Part shown: positions 1 through 7,605 of the stretch, piece by piece
Position numbering within the stretch: position 1 is the first letter of the stretch
How the letters are laid out: each line of letters begins with the position of its first letter
From: Verrucomicrobiales bacterium
Lineage (GTDB): Bacteria > Verrucomicrobiota > Verrucomicrobiia > Limisphaerales > J093
Assembly: GCA_024233215.1 (NCBI GenBank)
Contig: JACKPW010000039.1
Coordinates: 1 to 26,901 of the forward strand
Direction of reading: 5' to 3'
Length of the DNA: 26,901 nt
The notes under the pieces: model-generated
Told to the model about the DNA's origin: nothing
Databases searched by the model: none
The model's input: the letters and a program-made list of their open reading frames with translations, nothing else
Program-made: the position numbers and the translations under genes

Positions 1-22
1 CAGTCATACCCATTCAGAGCCC

Positions 23-163
23 ACAGAAGGAAACGAAGGTGGAGCGGAAGGAAGCGCACACCACGGGCGATCTGGAGCCAGTCATCATTCAGTGGGATGG
101 CGGCGCGTCGGATAGTGATCTCCCGAGGACCTGCCGCTCTTCGTTTCCTTCGTTTCCTTCTGT
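23..163. repeat. Long inverted repeat in the non-coding left end
   Basis: Positions 1-212 hold no convincing gene. A perfect 17-bp inverted repeat is visible: 23-39 (ACAGAAGGAAACGAAGG) is the exact reverse complement of 147-163, with 107 bp between the arms. The right arm sits in a degenerate tandem of a TTCGTTTCC-like unit (141-160). The stuttering AAGGAAACGAAGG unit resembles the short dispersed repeats found between genes in verrucomicrobial genomes; that comparison is from memory. The repeat lies just downstream of the EamA gene stop and could form a very large hairpin, but it is not a classical terminator. Confidence 0.75.
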
Positions 164-212
164 AACAAGTTGAATTGTTGCGGCCGAGATTCAGCCCCGG
201 CACCACGGACGC

Positions 213-1199
213 CTAGGCCGCCTCCGGGGTGGTGGTCGGAGCCACCTTGATTTGCACGATCAGGTTCGAGACCAGGATCAGTCCTCCGCCCACGAGCAGG
301 CGCCAGGTGATGGCTTCGTTCGGGTAATTGACATCGGCAAAGCGCGAAAGCCAGACCGGCAGGATCAAGGCCAGCAGGCTCGCGAAGACCGGTTCGCTGC
401 AGTAGATCAACCCGGCCTCCGAGGCAGTGACCTTGCGCTGCCAGTGGTTCATCAGGAGATACCCGCCGAGGGTGCAGACGCCGACCAGCAGGGCGAGGAA
501 GGTCAATGACGGCAGGGAGGCATAGGCCCGCCAGCAGGCGGACAGGTTGGGCGCGGTGACCGCCACGACCGGGGCCATGCACAGCGCCATCACGAAGAAC
601 ATCACGGTGGTGAAGCGCCCCACGTCGTTGCCTTCATAAGCCGGGCGTTGGAGCCAGAGGATTTGGCCGGTGAAGAACAGCGAGGCGATGATGGTCTCGA
701 TTTCGCCGCGACCCAGGCGCAGATCCCGCCAGGTCATGCCCGACAACACGGCGACACCGGCGACCACCACGGCGCATCCGACGATCACCGGCCGCGAGGG
801 CGGGCGACGTTCCACCAGCGATTGCCAAAGCGGCAGGACCAGCACGTAGCATTGAGTGAGGAAGGCCGAGGTCGAGGCGTCGGTGTGCGCCAGGCCGTCC
901 ATTTGAAAGAGCATGCCCAGGCTGCCGAAGATGCCGAGGCCGACGCCCTGGGCGATCTCGCTTCGCGTCAGGTATCTCATCCGGCGCCCGCAGAGTGGGA
1001 TCAGGCAGAGGCCGGCCACGAGGAACCTGCAGCCCACCCCCAGCGCCGAGAGGAACCAGGAGTTGGTCGTGCCGGCCAGAAGCGTCGGCTGATGGAAGGA
1101 CAGCACCCGCATGACCGGGAAGCTCACCGCCCAGCAGGCGGTGGCCAGCACCAGCATGGCGGCCGCGCGCGCATGCACCCGGCTCCCGGACACGCTCAT
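213..1199 (-). CDS. EamA/DMT-superfamily inner-membrane transporter
   Basis: A 328-residue, strongly hydrophobic protein with about ten predicted membrane segments in two similar halves, as expected of EamA (DMT superfamily) permeases. Family landmarks are the N-terminal stretch LVLATACWAVSFPVMRVL, the loop with PLWQSLVERRPPSRP after the fourth helix, and the C-terminal half with TASEAGLIYCSEPVFASLLA, the usual second-repeat motif. The ATG at 1199 overlaps the lpxA stop by 4 bp (ATGA), which fixes the start and implies translational coupling. The substrate cannot be read from the sequence. Its place at the end of a lipid A operon invites the guess that it moves an envelope precursor, but many EamA proteins export metabolites. 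A much longer open frame in the same phase continues upstream, but that part is a shadow of lpxA. Confidence 0.9.
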   Translation of the reverse strand: MSVSGSRVHARAAAMLVLATACWAVSFPVMRVLSFHQPTLLAGTTNSWFLSALGVGCRFLVAGLCLIPLCGRRMRYLTRSEIAQGVGLGIFGSLGMLFQMDGLAHTDASTSAFLTQCYVLVLPLWQSLVERRPPSRPVIVGCAVVVAGVAVLSGMTWRDLRLGRGEIETIIASLFFTGQILWLQRPAYEGNDVGRFTTVMFFVMALCMAPVVAVTAPNLSACWRAYASLPSLTFLALLVGVCTLGGYLLMNHWQRKVTASEAGLIYCSEPVFASLLALILPVWLSRFADVNYPNEAITWRLLVGGGLILVSNLIVQIKVAPTTTPEAA

Positions 1200-1960
1200 C
1201 GACACAAGCCGCGTTCGCTGGCGCGGACAAAGGTGAGGAGGTGCTTCAACTCCTCCGAGGCCGGCAGGTCGGACTCGATCCGCGCCGTGGCGTCGGTCAG
1301 CGAAAGTCCCTCGCGAAAGAGCAGCTTGTAGGCGCGGCGCAGCGCGTTCTGGGTTTCCGCCGAAACTCCACGACGTTCCAATCCGATCTTGTTGATCGTC
1401 CGGGTCACTGCGGGATGCCCCTCGGCGATCATGTAGGGGGGCACGTCCTGAACCACCCGGGCCAGGCCGCCGACCATGGCCATGCGCCCCACCCGACAGA
1501 ACTGATGGACGACCGACTTGCCGCCCACGATCGCCTGATCCTCGATCAGCACGTGTCCGGCGAGTCCGGCGCTGGCCAGCACACAGCCGTTGCCGATGAC
1601 GGAGTTGTGGCCGATGTGCGAGGCGGAGGTGATGTGGTTGCCGGAACCGATCACCGTGGCCTCCCCGTCGCCGGTGCCACTGTTCACCGTGACGAACTCG
1701 CGGAAGGTGTTGCGATCGCCAATGCGCGTCCACGTCGTCCCCCCGCGCCATTTCAGGTCCTCGGTCTTCAAGCCGATGCTGGCGAAGGGGAAGATCTCGT
1801 TTTCGGCGCCGAGCACCGTGTGACCGTCGATGACCACGTGGGCGTGCAACCGGCAGCGATCGCCCAGAACCACGTCCGGGCCGATCACGCAATAGGGCCC
1901 GATCGTGCAATCCGCGCCGACGCTGGCCTTCGGATCAATGATGGCGGTGGGATGAATCAT
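1196..1960 (-). CDS. lpxA: Acyl-ACP--UDP-N-acetylglucosamine O-acyltransferase LpxA
   Basis: The protein (254 residues; the family is usually about 260) catalyses the first step of lipid A synthesis in the cytosol: transfer of a 3-hydroxyacyl chain from ACP to UDP-GlcNAc. It starts MIHPTAIIDPKASVGADCTI and carries a left-handed beta-helix built of hexapeptide repeats (for example IGPYCVIGPDVVLGD). The motif HIGHNSVIGNGCVLASAGLAGHV contains the catalytic-type His (GHNS), and the C-terminal helices have the AYKLLFREGLSL signature. I chose ATG 1960 over an upstream in-frame start at 2038, because the extra N-terminus would be translated from the repeat-bearing intergenic region and matches nothing in LpxA. 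It lies downstream of lpxC/fabZ and overlaps the EamA gene by 4 bp. Confidence 0.95.
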   Translation of the reverse strand: MIHPTAIIDPKASVGADCTIGPYCVIGPDVVLGDRCRLHAHVVIDGHTVLGAENEIFPFASIGLKTEDLKWRGGTTWTRIGDRNTFREFVTVNSGTGDGEATVIGSGNHITSASHIGHNSVIGNGCVLASAGLAGHVLIEDQAIVGGKSVVHQFCRVGRMAMVGGLARVVQDVPPYMIAEGHPAVTRTINKIGLERRGVSAETQNALRRAYKLLFREGLSLTDATARIESDLPASEELKHLLTFVRASERGLCR

Positions 1961-1976
1961 GCGAAGCAGAGTGCCA

Positions 1977-2092
1977 ACCACGAAAGAACACCAATGGACA
2001 CGAACATGGAGACTCCGGAGGGCCGCCCCTCGAAACACGTCCTGTTCCCCGGAATCCAGTCCGTTCGGGTGGATTCGCGTGAATTCGTGGTG
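1977..2092. repeat. Imperfect inverted repeat between lpxC/fabZ and lpxA
   Basis: The left arm at about 1977-2005 begins ACCACGAAAGAACACCAATG. The reverse complement of the right arm at about 2064-2092 begins ACCACGAATTCACGCGAATC. About 21 of 29 bases agree by eye, and both arms start with ACCACGAA and end in CGAAC. The unit (accacgaa followed by several nacacgaa-like steps) looks like the degenerate, tandemly stuttering repeat common between genes in verrucomicrobia. It fills most of the 141-bp gap inside the lpx operon and would place a large hairpin in the mRNA ahead of lpxA. Confidence 0.65.
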
Positions 2093-2101
2093 CTGTTCAT
2101 G

Positions 2102-3463
2102 TCAGCGGTCGATCAGCATGAAGGTGACCTCGGCCTCGCTGACCACCTCGCCGTCCACCCGGCACGTGCCCTGCGCCCGCGCAATTTTGCCGCGCGCCTT
2201 GGTGATCTCGACGTCCACCACCAGCGTGTCGCCGGGACGGACCGGCTTGCGCCACTTCACCGTGTCGGCCGCCATGAAATAGGCGAGTTTGTTGAGGTTC
2301 TCCGCCCGTTTCATCATGAGGATGCCGGCGACCTGGGCGACCGCCTCGAGCTGCAGCACTCCGGGGAAGATGGGGTGACCGGGGAAGTGCCCCTGAAAGA
2401 CCGGTTCATTGATTGAGACGTTCTTCACGCCGACGATCCGGTTGCCCTCGATCAGGGTGACGCGGTCCACCATGAGGAACGGATAGCGGTGGGGGAGCAG
2501 GCTCATCACCTCGTCCACGTCCAGGACGGCACCGTCCTTCACCGGGCTGACCACCTCGCCGGACTCCGTGGACGCCAGCGTGGCGTCGGGCGGGGTGGGG
2601 GGTGGGGTGAAGGCCTGGGCGGCGACCATCGGCTTGCGGAGCTGCGCCAGCAGGCGGCGGGCCAGTTCGCAATTGCCTCCGTGACTGGGACGCACGGCGA
2701 CGATGTGCCCCACCAGAGGTCGTCCCAACAGCGAGAGGTCGCCGACAATGTCGAGGATCTTGTGCCGCACGAACTCGTCCGCGTAACGCAACGGTTCGGT
2801 GGTCAGCACGGCGTCGTCGCGGATCACCACGGCGTTTTCGAGACTGCCGCCCTTGATCAGGCCGCCGCGGATGAGCGCCTCGATCTCCTCGTAGAAGCAG
2901 AACGTCCGGGCATGGGCCAACTCGGTGCGCCAGGACTCCGGCGTCACCTCCAGACTGTGGAACTGGGTGTAACGGCCCTGGCGATCGGCGCTGGTACAGG
3001 TCACCTTGAGCCGGTCGTGGGGAAACACCGCCATGGTGGTTTCGCCCGCGGTAAATTCCATCGGCTCACTGACTACAAACGGTTCCCGGGCCGCGTCCTG
3101 CGGTTGCAGGCCGGCCTGGTCGACCATGCGCAGGTACTCCCGTGCGCTGCCGTCGCCGATGGGCGGTTCGTTGGCGTCGAGTTCGACAATGGCGTTGTCG
3201 ACGCCGAGGCCGGCGAAGTTGCCCAGCACGTGTTCCACGGTGTGGATGCGGATGCTGCCCTTGGCCAGGGTGGTGGAACGGGTGGTGTCGCCGACGTGGT
3301 CGACCACCGCGTCGAATTCGGGCTGGCCCTCGAGATCGACACGGCGGAAGCGGATGCCGGTGTTGGCGGGGGCGGGCAGGAACCGCATGTTGACGCGATT
3401 ACCGCTGTGCAACCCGATCCCAGCGAAGCTGACCGGCTCCCTGATGGTCTGCTGTTGTAGCAC
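2102..3463 (-). CDS. lpxC/fabZ: Bifunctional LpxC/FabZ: UDP-3-O-acyl-GlcNAc deacetylase fused to 3-hydroxyacyl-ACP dehydratase
   Basis: A 453-residue fusion. Residues 1 to about 285 are LpxC, the zinc deacetylase committing to lipid A: IHTVEHVLGNF with E77/H78, zinc ligands H234 and D238 in RHKILDIVGDL, and catalytic-type H261 in RPSHGGN. A Pro/Ser/Thr-rich linker (about 286-312) joins it to FabZ (about 313-453), the hotdog-fold dehydratase of fatty-acid elongation. FabZ shows LLPHRYPFLMVDR, H359 in FQGHFPGHP and E373 in QLEAVAQVAG. Both active sites look intact. The same fusion is known in Bacteroidetes and in part of the PVC group. Translation appears to start at GTG 3463; no ATG lies nearby in frame and the ribosome binding site is weak. 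It is the first gene of the operon with lpxA and the EamA gene. lpxD is not in the window. Confidence 0.95.
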   Translation of the reverse strand: MLQQQTIREPVSFAGIGLHSGNRVNMRFLPAPANTGIRFRRVDLEGQPEFDAVVDHVGDTTRSTTLAKGSIRIHTVEHVLGNFAGLGVDNAIVELDANEPPIGDGSAREYLRMVDQAGLQPQDAAREPFVVSEPMEFTAGETTMAVFPHDRLKVTCTSADRQGRYTQFHSLEVTPESWRTELAHARTFCFYEEIEALIRGGLIKGGSLENAVVIRDDAVLTTEPLRYADEFVRHKILDIVGDLSLLGRPLVGHIVAVRPSHGGNCELARRLLAQLRKPMVAAQAFTPPPTPPDATLASTESGEVVSPVKDGAVLDVDEVMSLLPHRYPFLMVDRVTLIEGNRIVGVKNVSINEPVFQGHFPGHPIFPGVLQLEAVAQVAGILMMKRAENLNKLAYFMAADTVKWRKPVRPGDTLVVDVEITKARGKIARAQGTCRVDGEVVSEAEVTFMLIDR

Positions 3464-3480
3464 GCCCGGATTAAACAGAC

Positions 3481-3506
3481 CGCCCCACCGGAAGGCAAGC
3501 GGGGCG
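3481..3506 (-). terminator. Possible stem-loop terminator upstream of lpxC/fabZ
   Basis: CGCCCC (3481-3486) pairs with GGGGCG (3501-3506) across a 14-nt loop. Read on the minus strand, the stem is followed by GTCTGTTT, a modest T-rich tail. It sits between the stop of the broken secreted-protein gene (3518) and the lpxC/fabZ start (3463), so it could end transcription of the former. The short stem and long loop make this weak. Confidence 0.3.
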
Positions 3507-3517
3507 AGGGCTGCCCC

Positions 3518-4040
3518 CTACGGGGCCTGCGTCACCCGAAGTTGGAAGAACCCGGCAGCGGCATCAAGGTCGCTGAAGCGAAGCTGCTTGATCTGGTAGC
3601 CCTCGCCCGTTCCCACAATGAAAGGCCCTCGGGCGAGTCTCGGCGCGAAGGGCTCCTGAAGGCTGGCGGTATGCAGCACCTGGATCGACAGGCCGCACGG
3701 CAGCGTGGACTCGCGGTAATAGACATTGGAACTGGCCGAACAGTCGCAGGCAGTGCTGGCCTGTCGCCAGGTTGCCCGTCTGGGTGAGCGAGGCAGAGGA
3801 ACCGGGCTGCTGGGCCAGGCTGAAGAAATGGTCACCCTCCGCAGGCAGGACGAGGCCACTCGACTGATTCAGCTGTGTCACGGACGCCACCATCGCGGAC
3901 GAAGCCGTCCAACCCTGAAGGTCGCCGGTCTCCGCATCGCCGTTGATCATCTGGGCCGAGGCGGGGCCGTTGTACATCAGGCAGAGGAACAACAGGCAAA
4001 TCAGCGGGTGAGGAATGCTCGGGAGAAGCGCGCGTTTCAT
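3518..4040 (-). pseudogene. Secreted protein with a 'NGDAETGDLQGW' N-terminal motif, one frameshift
   Basis: From ATG 4040 the reading frame gives a signal peptide (MKRALLPS, a hydrophobic core LICLLFLCLMY, then a GPASAQ cleavage-type site). A mature region follows that begins MINGDAETGDLQGWTASSAM and continues to LATGQHCLRLFGQF. The NG(D/G)xETGDxxGW motif opens many secreted beta-sandwich proteins of PVC bacteria. Near 3735-3740 this frame turns into Arg/Pro-rich nonsense, while the next frame carries a sensible continuation (SNVYYRESTLPCGLSIQVL, ending FFQLRVTQAP) to the TAG at 3518. One extra base in the DNA explains this; the repaired product would be about 173 residues. It is either a recent pseudogene or a sequencing error. 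The function is unknown. Confidence 0.55.
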
Positions 4041-4056
4041 GCGATCCGGGGGGAGC

Positions 4057-4078
4057 CTGACACGCGCGGCGGTGTCAG
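4057..4078. promoter_or_regulatory. Perfect 7-bp inverted repeat in the leader of the secreted-protein gene
   Basis: CTGACAC (4057-4063) and GTGTCAG (4072-4078) flank an 8-base GC-rich loop. The repeat lies 17-38 bases upstream of ATG 4040, where an operator or a 5'-UTR hairpin would be expected. No T-tract follows it. The rest of 4041-4289 shows no gene I can support. Confidence 0.35.
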
Positions 4079-4289
4079 ACAACCGGTTTCTCCACCGAAC
4101 CAGGATCCAGCAGCAATGGGGTGCGCGGCCGGCCCGGCATGTTCCGGTCGGCGGCTCGCGGAATGGCCCTCCGGAAGATTCCTCGTCACCGGACGGTGAG
4201 CTTCGGCACCCTTCGAATGTGGCCGGCGGGCCGCCAGCCACGGCACGCGAGCCGCGCGCGCTCCCCTTGGTTGATTGCATTGTTACGGC

Positions 4290-4646
4290 TCAGCGGCCGG
4301 CCGAAAGCTGATGGTTCAATTGCGCCAGGGGAAGGAAGAGACACGCACTGACGAGCAGTGCCAGGAGGATGGCCAACGCCACGGAGACCCAGCGCAGCCA
4401 GCGCAGTTCACGCACCTGTCCCCCGGCCACCACCCCGATGCCGAGCACCAAACCGGCAAGGACCATGGCCGGCCGGCCGTAGGCAAGGATCAACCGCGTG
4501 GCCACCGGCAACTGGGCTCCCTCCAGCAGGTCGGCAAAGATCGCCTCGGCACGGGGAACCAGGCGGAACGCCATGAGCCAGAACAGGGTCGCGATGACAA
4601 CCCCACCCAGAGTCGAGGGGAGGATGGATGGACGGTTGGAGTTCAC
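4290..4646 (-). CDS. Small GspF-like membrane protein (second of a tandem pair)
   Basis: The start is a GTG at 4646 that overlaps the stop of the preceding gene (GTGA), giving 118 residues. There are three hydrophobic segments: TLGGVVIATLFWLMAFRLV near the N-terminus, then PAMVLAGLVLGIGVV and VSVALAILLALLVSACLFL. The stretch LVPRAEAIFADLLEGAQLPV followed by ATRLIL resembles the VPKFxxMFxxxGxxLPxPTRxLL signature in the membrane part of type II secretion/type IV pilus GspF proteins, but the protein is far shorter than GspF (about 400 residues). It is clearly paralogous to its neighbour: RPSIL, then LGGVVIATLF against IGGAVIVALF, then LVPRAEAIFADLLEGAQLP against VVPHFEAMYADRLEGAALP. The role is unknown. 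Confidence 0.65.
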   Translation of the reverse strand: MNSNRPSILPSTLGGVVIATLFWLMAFRLVPRAEAIFADLLEGAQLPVATRLILAYGRPAMVLAGLVLGIGVVAGGQVRELRWLRWVSVALAILLALLVSACLFLPLAQLNHQLSAGR

Positions 4647-4893
4647 GATGGTGGCAGAGCCGCTCCCTCCAGGCGGTCGGCGTACATGGCTTCGAAGTGC
4701 GGCACCACGAGGAAGGCCATTCCACAGAACAATGCCACGATGACGGCTCCGCCGATTGCGGTCCACAGGATGGATGGGCGCTGGGTCTTCAAAGGGTTGA
4801 TCTGCCAGAGTGTCCGGGAATGCCGGCGGCAGTGTCGAGCCGAATCCCGGTCATCGCCGCCGACCGCAGCCGGCAAGGGGGGGGCGGGTTCAT
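4643..4893 (-). pseudogene. Truncated or frameshifted paralogue of the small GspF-like membrane protein
   Basis: This frame encodes RPSILWTAIGGAVIVALFCG, then MAFLVVPHFEAMYADRLEGA, and stops at ALPPS, just where its neighbour continues into two more membrane helices. Its best initiation site, ATG 4893 behind a strong AGGAGG, starts MNPPPP but is out of phase with the conserved part. Adding one base to the 8-C run (4877-4884) would restore one frame of about 83 residues. As it stands, only weaker TTG starts (4876 or about 4790) read the conserved segment directly. Either the C-run is miscalled, it slips by phase variation, or this is a decaying duplicate. The downstream paralogue overlaps it by 4 bp, so its translation would depend on ribosomes leaving this frame. 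Confidence 0.5.
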
Positions 4894-4918
4894 GCGCTTT
4901 CCTCCTGCGCTTTCCTCC
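4893..4918 (-). promoter_or_regulatory. Duplicated Shine-Dalgarno sequence
   Basis: On the minus strand the sequence upstream of ATG 4893 is AGGAGGAAAGCGC directly followed by the same unit, then ATG: a perfect 13-bp tandem duplication (on the plus strand, TGCGCTTTCCTCC at 4893-4905 and 4906-4918). The nearer copy is a near-ideal ribosome binding site, with 7 bases between AGGAGG and the ATG. The site decides the start of the upstream GspF-like gene and makes that start's frame mismatch notable. Confidence 0.65.
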
Positions 4919-4968
4919 TGTTCAAGCAGTCGGCCCAAATCTACGCTTCCGTTCCAGCAAGAATTACC

Positions 4969-7548
4969 ATGTTCGCATTACTTACTGTTCCCCGATCTGG
5001 CCGGCTGTTGCCGCTGGTGTTGACGTCCGTGATTCTCTGCGCCTCCACTCAGGCTGCGGGGGGGGACTGGATTCCCCTGTTCGACGGGCGGTCGCTCGAC
5101 GGCTGGCGCGCGGCGGAGAATGCGGATTCGTTCCAGGTCGTCGATGGCGCCATTGCCTGCAACGGTCCTCGGGCGCATTTGTTCTACACGGGCCGGGATG
5201 GGCAGGCGGCGTTCAAGAACTTCGAATTCGAGGCGGAGGTGATGACGCGGCCGGGCGCGAACTCCGGGATCTTCTTCCATACCGCGTGGCAGGACTCGGG
5301 CTGGCCGGGACGGGGCTACGAGGTGCAGGTCAACAACTCCCAGCCCACCCACGACGGTTATCATGAGTTCAAGAAGACCGGCAGCCTCTACGCCGTGCGC
5401 AACCTCTACAAGAGCCCCGTCCGGGACAACGAATGGTTCAAGGTGCGCATCGCCGTTCGTGGCAGGCAGATCACGGTGCACCTTAACGATCAGCTCGTGG
5501 TGGACTACACGGAGCCGGCCAATCCGGTGCGGGAACCGGAGCGTCAGGGCCGGCGACTGGGTCGGGGAACCTTCGCCCTGCAATGCCACGACCCGGAAAG
5601 CCGGGCATTCTACCGGAATCTCCGGGTTCGCCCGTTGCCGGACGACCTGCCGGCGATTCCCGGACAACTGCCCGTGCCCGCGGACGATTACGCGCAACTC
5701 ATGAGCCTGCACTCCGGCAACTTCCCGTTGATCGACCTGCACGCCCATCTGAAGGGCGGTCTGACGCTTGACGACGTGCTGGCGCAATCGCGGGCCACGG
5801 GGATTGGGTACGGCGTGGCGATCAACTGCGGGCTCGGCTTCCCGACCACCAACGATACGCAGGTCCACGCCTTCGCCGATACCCTGGTGGGCAAGCCGGT
5901 GTTCATGGCGATGCAGGCGGAGGGACGCGAATGGACCCGGATGTTCTCGCAGAGCGCGCTGGACCGGTTCGATTACGTCTTCACCGACGCCATGACCTTC
6001 ACCGATCAGCGCGGGCAACGAACCCGGTTGTGGATGCCCGACGAGGTGCACGTGGACGATCCCGGCGCCTTCGTGGATCTCATCGTCCACCAGATCGAAA
6101 CCATCATGACGGAGGAACCCATCGACGTGTATGTGAATCCCACCTTCCTGCCCGCGGTGATTGCGGACCGCTACGACGAGCTGTGGACCGCGGAACGGAT
6201 GGACCGGGTGATTGCCGCGGCCGTGCGCAACCAGGTGGCCATCGAGATCAATGCCCGTTACCGCCTGCCGAGCCTGGCCTTCATCAAGCGGGCCAGGGCC
6301 GCCGGGGTAAAGTTCACCTTCGGCACCAACAACGGCGGCAAGGATGACCTGGGCCACCTCGAATACGGGCTTGAGGCCATCCGCGAATGCGGACTCACCA
6401 GCGCGGACCTCTTCGTGCCAGGCGAGACCGCGGGTCGCCGCAAACGCCCCAAACTGGCCGACCACACCGGCAACGGCCAATCCATCGCCTACGTGGGCAC
6501 CTACACCGGCACGGGCAGCCGGGGCATCTACGGCTTCCGCTTTGACCCGGCCTCCGGAGCGACCGAACCCCTCGGGTGTGTGGCGGAAATGGCGTCGCCG
6601 TCGTTTCTCGCGATCCATCCCAATGGCCGGTTCCTCTATGCGGTGGGGGAAACGAGCGAGTTCCGCGGCAAACCCGCCGGGGTGCTGAGCGCGTTCCGCA
6701 TCGAGCGCACCACCGGCGGTCTCACCCTGATCAACCAGGCGTCCAGCGAAGGGCCCGGGCCGTGTCATCTGGCGGTGGATCACACCGGTCACGTGCTGCT
6801 CGCGGCAAACTACGGGGGCGGCAGTGTCGTGGCGGTCCCGATCCACGAGGACGGAAGCCTGGGGGAGGCAAGCTGCTTCATCCAGCACCGGGGCTCCAGT
6901 GTGAACCCGCAGCGACAGCAGGCACCGCACGCGCATTCCGTGAACTTCTCGCCGGACAACCGTTTCGTGCTGGTGACCGACCTGGGGACGGACCAGGTGT
7001 TGGTCTACCGGTTGGATGTGGACCAGGGTCGACTGACGCCGAACGACCCGCCGTTTGTCGCGCTGCCCCCCGGGTCGGGCCCGCGCCACCTTGCCTTCAG
7101 CCCGGACGGCAGGCGCGTGTTCGTCCTCAACGAAATGCTCTCCACGATGGCCGGCTTCGACTGGGACACGGAACGGGGGGTGCTCACGCCGGTCGACTCC
7201 CAATCCACGTTGCCCGAGAGGTTCGCGCGACCGAGCACGACGGCCGAGGTGCAGGTGCATCCGAACGGGCGCTTCGTCTATGGCTCGAACCGGGGTCACG
7301 ACAGCATCGCGTCGTTTGCGATCCAACCCGACGGCCACTTAACCCCTCTGGGCCAGACCCCCACCGGTGGTCGGCACCCGCGCAATTTCTGCATCGATCC
7401 ATCGGGGCGCTGGCTCTGGGCCGCGAACCGGGACACCGACCATCTGGTCATCTTTCACGTCGATCCGACAACCGGCGCCCTGCGGGCGGGGGGCGGGGAA
7501 CTGGCGGTGCCCTCACCGGTCTGTGTCGTGTTCCTGCCGCCGGACTGA
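4969..7548 (+). CDS. Secreted three-domain fusion: DUF1080 (3-keto-disaccharide hydrolase-like) / PHP- or amidohydrolase-like / lactonase beta-propeller
   Basis: An 859-residue exported protein starting at ATG 4969, with a signal peptide (LLPLVLTSVILCASTQAAGG). Residues about 33-225 are a DUF1080 concanavalin-like domain (WIPLFDGRSLDGW; GANSGIFFHTAWQDSGWPGR; GYEVQVNN; GSLYAV). This family includes 3-keto-glycoside hydrolases acting on oxidised sugars. Residues about 250-490 are a TIM-barrel metal-dependent hydrolase-like region with a D-x-H-x-H motif (LIDLHAHLKGG), EINARYRLPS and FTFGTNNGGKDDL, which recall PHP enzymes. Residues about 504-859 are a seven-bladed propeller of the Pgl/YbhE lactonase family (SIAYVGTYTGTGSRGIYGF; PGPCHLAVDHTG; SPDGRRVFVLNE; GGRHPRNFCIDP). 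These parts are usually separate proteins. A linked periplasmic role in breaking down oxidised sugars and lactones is inferred. The long upstream extension of the frame to 4810 is a shadow of the opposite-strand gene. Confidence 0.85.
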   Translation: MFALLTVPRSGRLLPLVLTSVILCASTQAAGGDWIPLFDGRSLDGWRAAENADSFQVVDGAIACNGPRAHLFYTGRDGQAAFKNFEFEAEVMTRPGANSGIFFHTAWQDSGWPGRGYEVQVNNSQPTHDGYHEFKKTGSLYAVRNLYKSPVRDNEWFKVRIAVRGRQITVHLNDQLVVDYTEPANPVREPERQGRRLGRGTFALQCHDPESRAFYRNLRVRPLPDDLPAIPGQLPVPADDYAQLMSLHSGNFPLIDLHAHLKGGLTLDDVLAQSRATGIGYGVAINCGLGFPTTNDTQVHAFADTLVGKPVFMAMQAEGREWTRMFSQSALDRFDYVFTDAMTFTDQRGQRTRLWMPDEVHVDDPGAFVDLIVHQIETIMTEEPIDVYVNPTFLPAVIADRYDELWTAERMDRVIAAAVRNQVAIEINARYRLPSLAFIKRARAAGVKFTFGTNNGGKDDLGHLEYGLEAIRECGLTSADLFVPGETAGRRKRPKLADHTGNGQSIAYVGTYTGTGSRGIYGFRFDPASGATEPLGCVAEMASPSFLAIHPNGRFLYAVGETSEFRGKPAGVLSAFRIERTTGGLTLINQASSEGPGPCHLAVDHTGHVLLAANYGGGSVVAVPIHEDGSLGEASCFIQHRGSSVNPQRQQAPHAHSVNFSPDNRFVLVTDLGTDQVLVYRLDVDQGRLTPNDPPFVALPPGSGPRHLAFSPDGRRVFVLNEMLSTMAGFDWDTERGVLTPVDSQSTLPERFARPSTTAEVQVHPNGRFVYGSNRGHDSIASFAIQPDGHLTPLGQTPTGGRHPRNFCIDPSGRWLWAANRDTDHLVIFHVDPTTGALRAGGGELAVPSPVCVVFLPPD

Positions 7549-7605
7549 ATCGGAGGCCCGCGGGTCCCTTCCCGGCAGGGACACTTCCGGGGCATTGGGC
7601 ATTGC

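Noticed and set aside
1200..1910. Long upstream extension of the EamA reading frame (a 565-residue open frame)
   Set aside because: This stretch is lpxA read in another phase; it is Arg/His/Gly-rich with no family features. The ATGA overlap sets the EamA start at 1199.
4978..7338. 786-residue minus-strand open frame opposite the DUF1080 fusion
   Set aside because: The His/Arg/Gly-rich translation has no recognisable domain; the plus-strand product is well supported.
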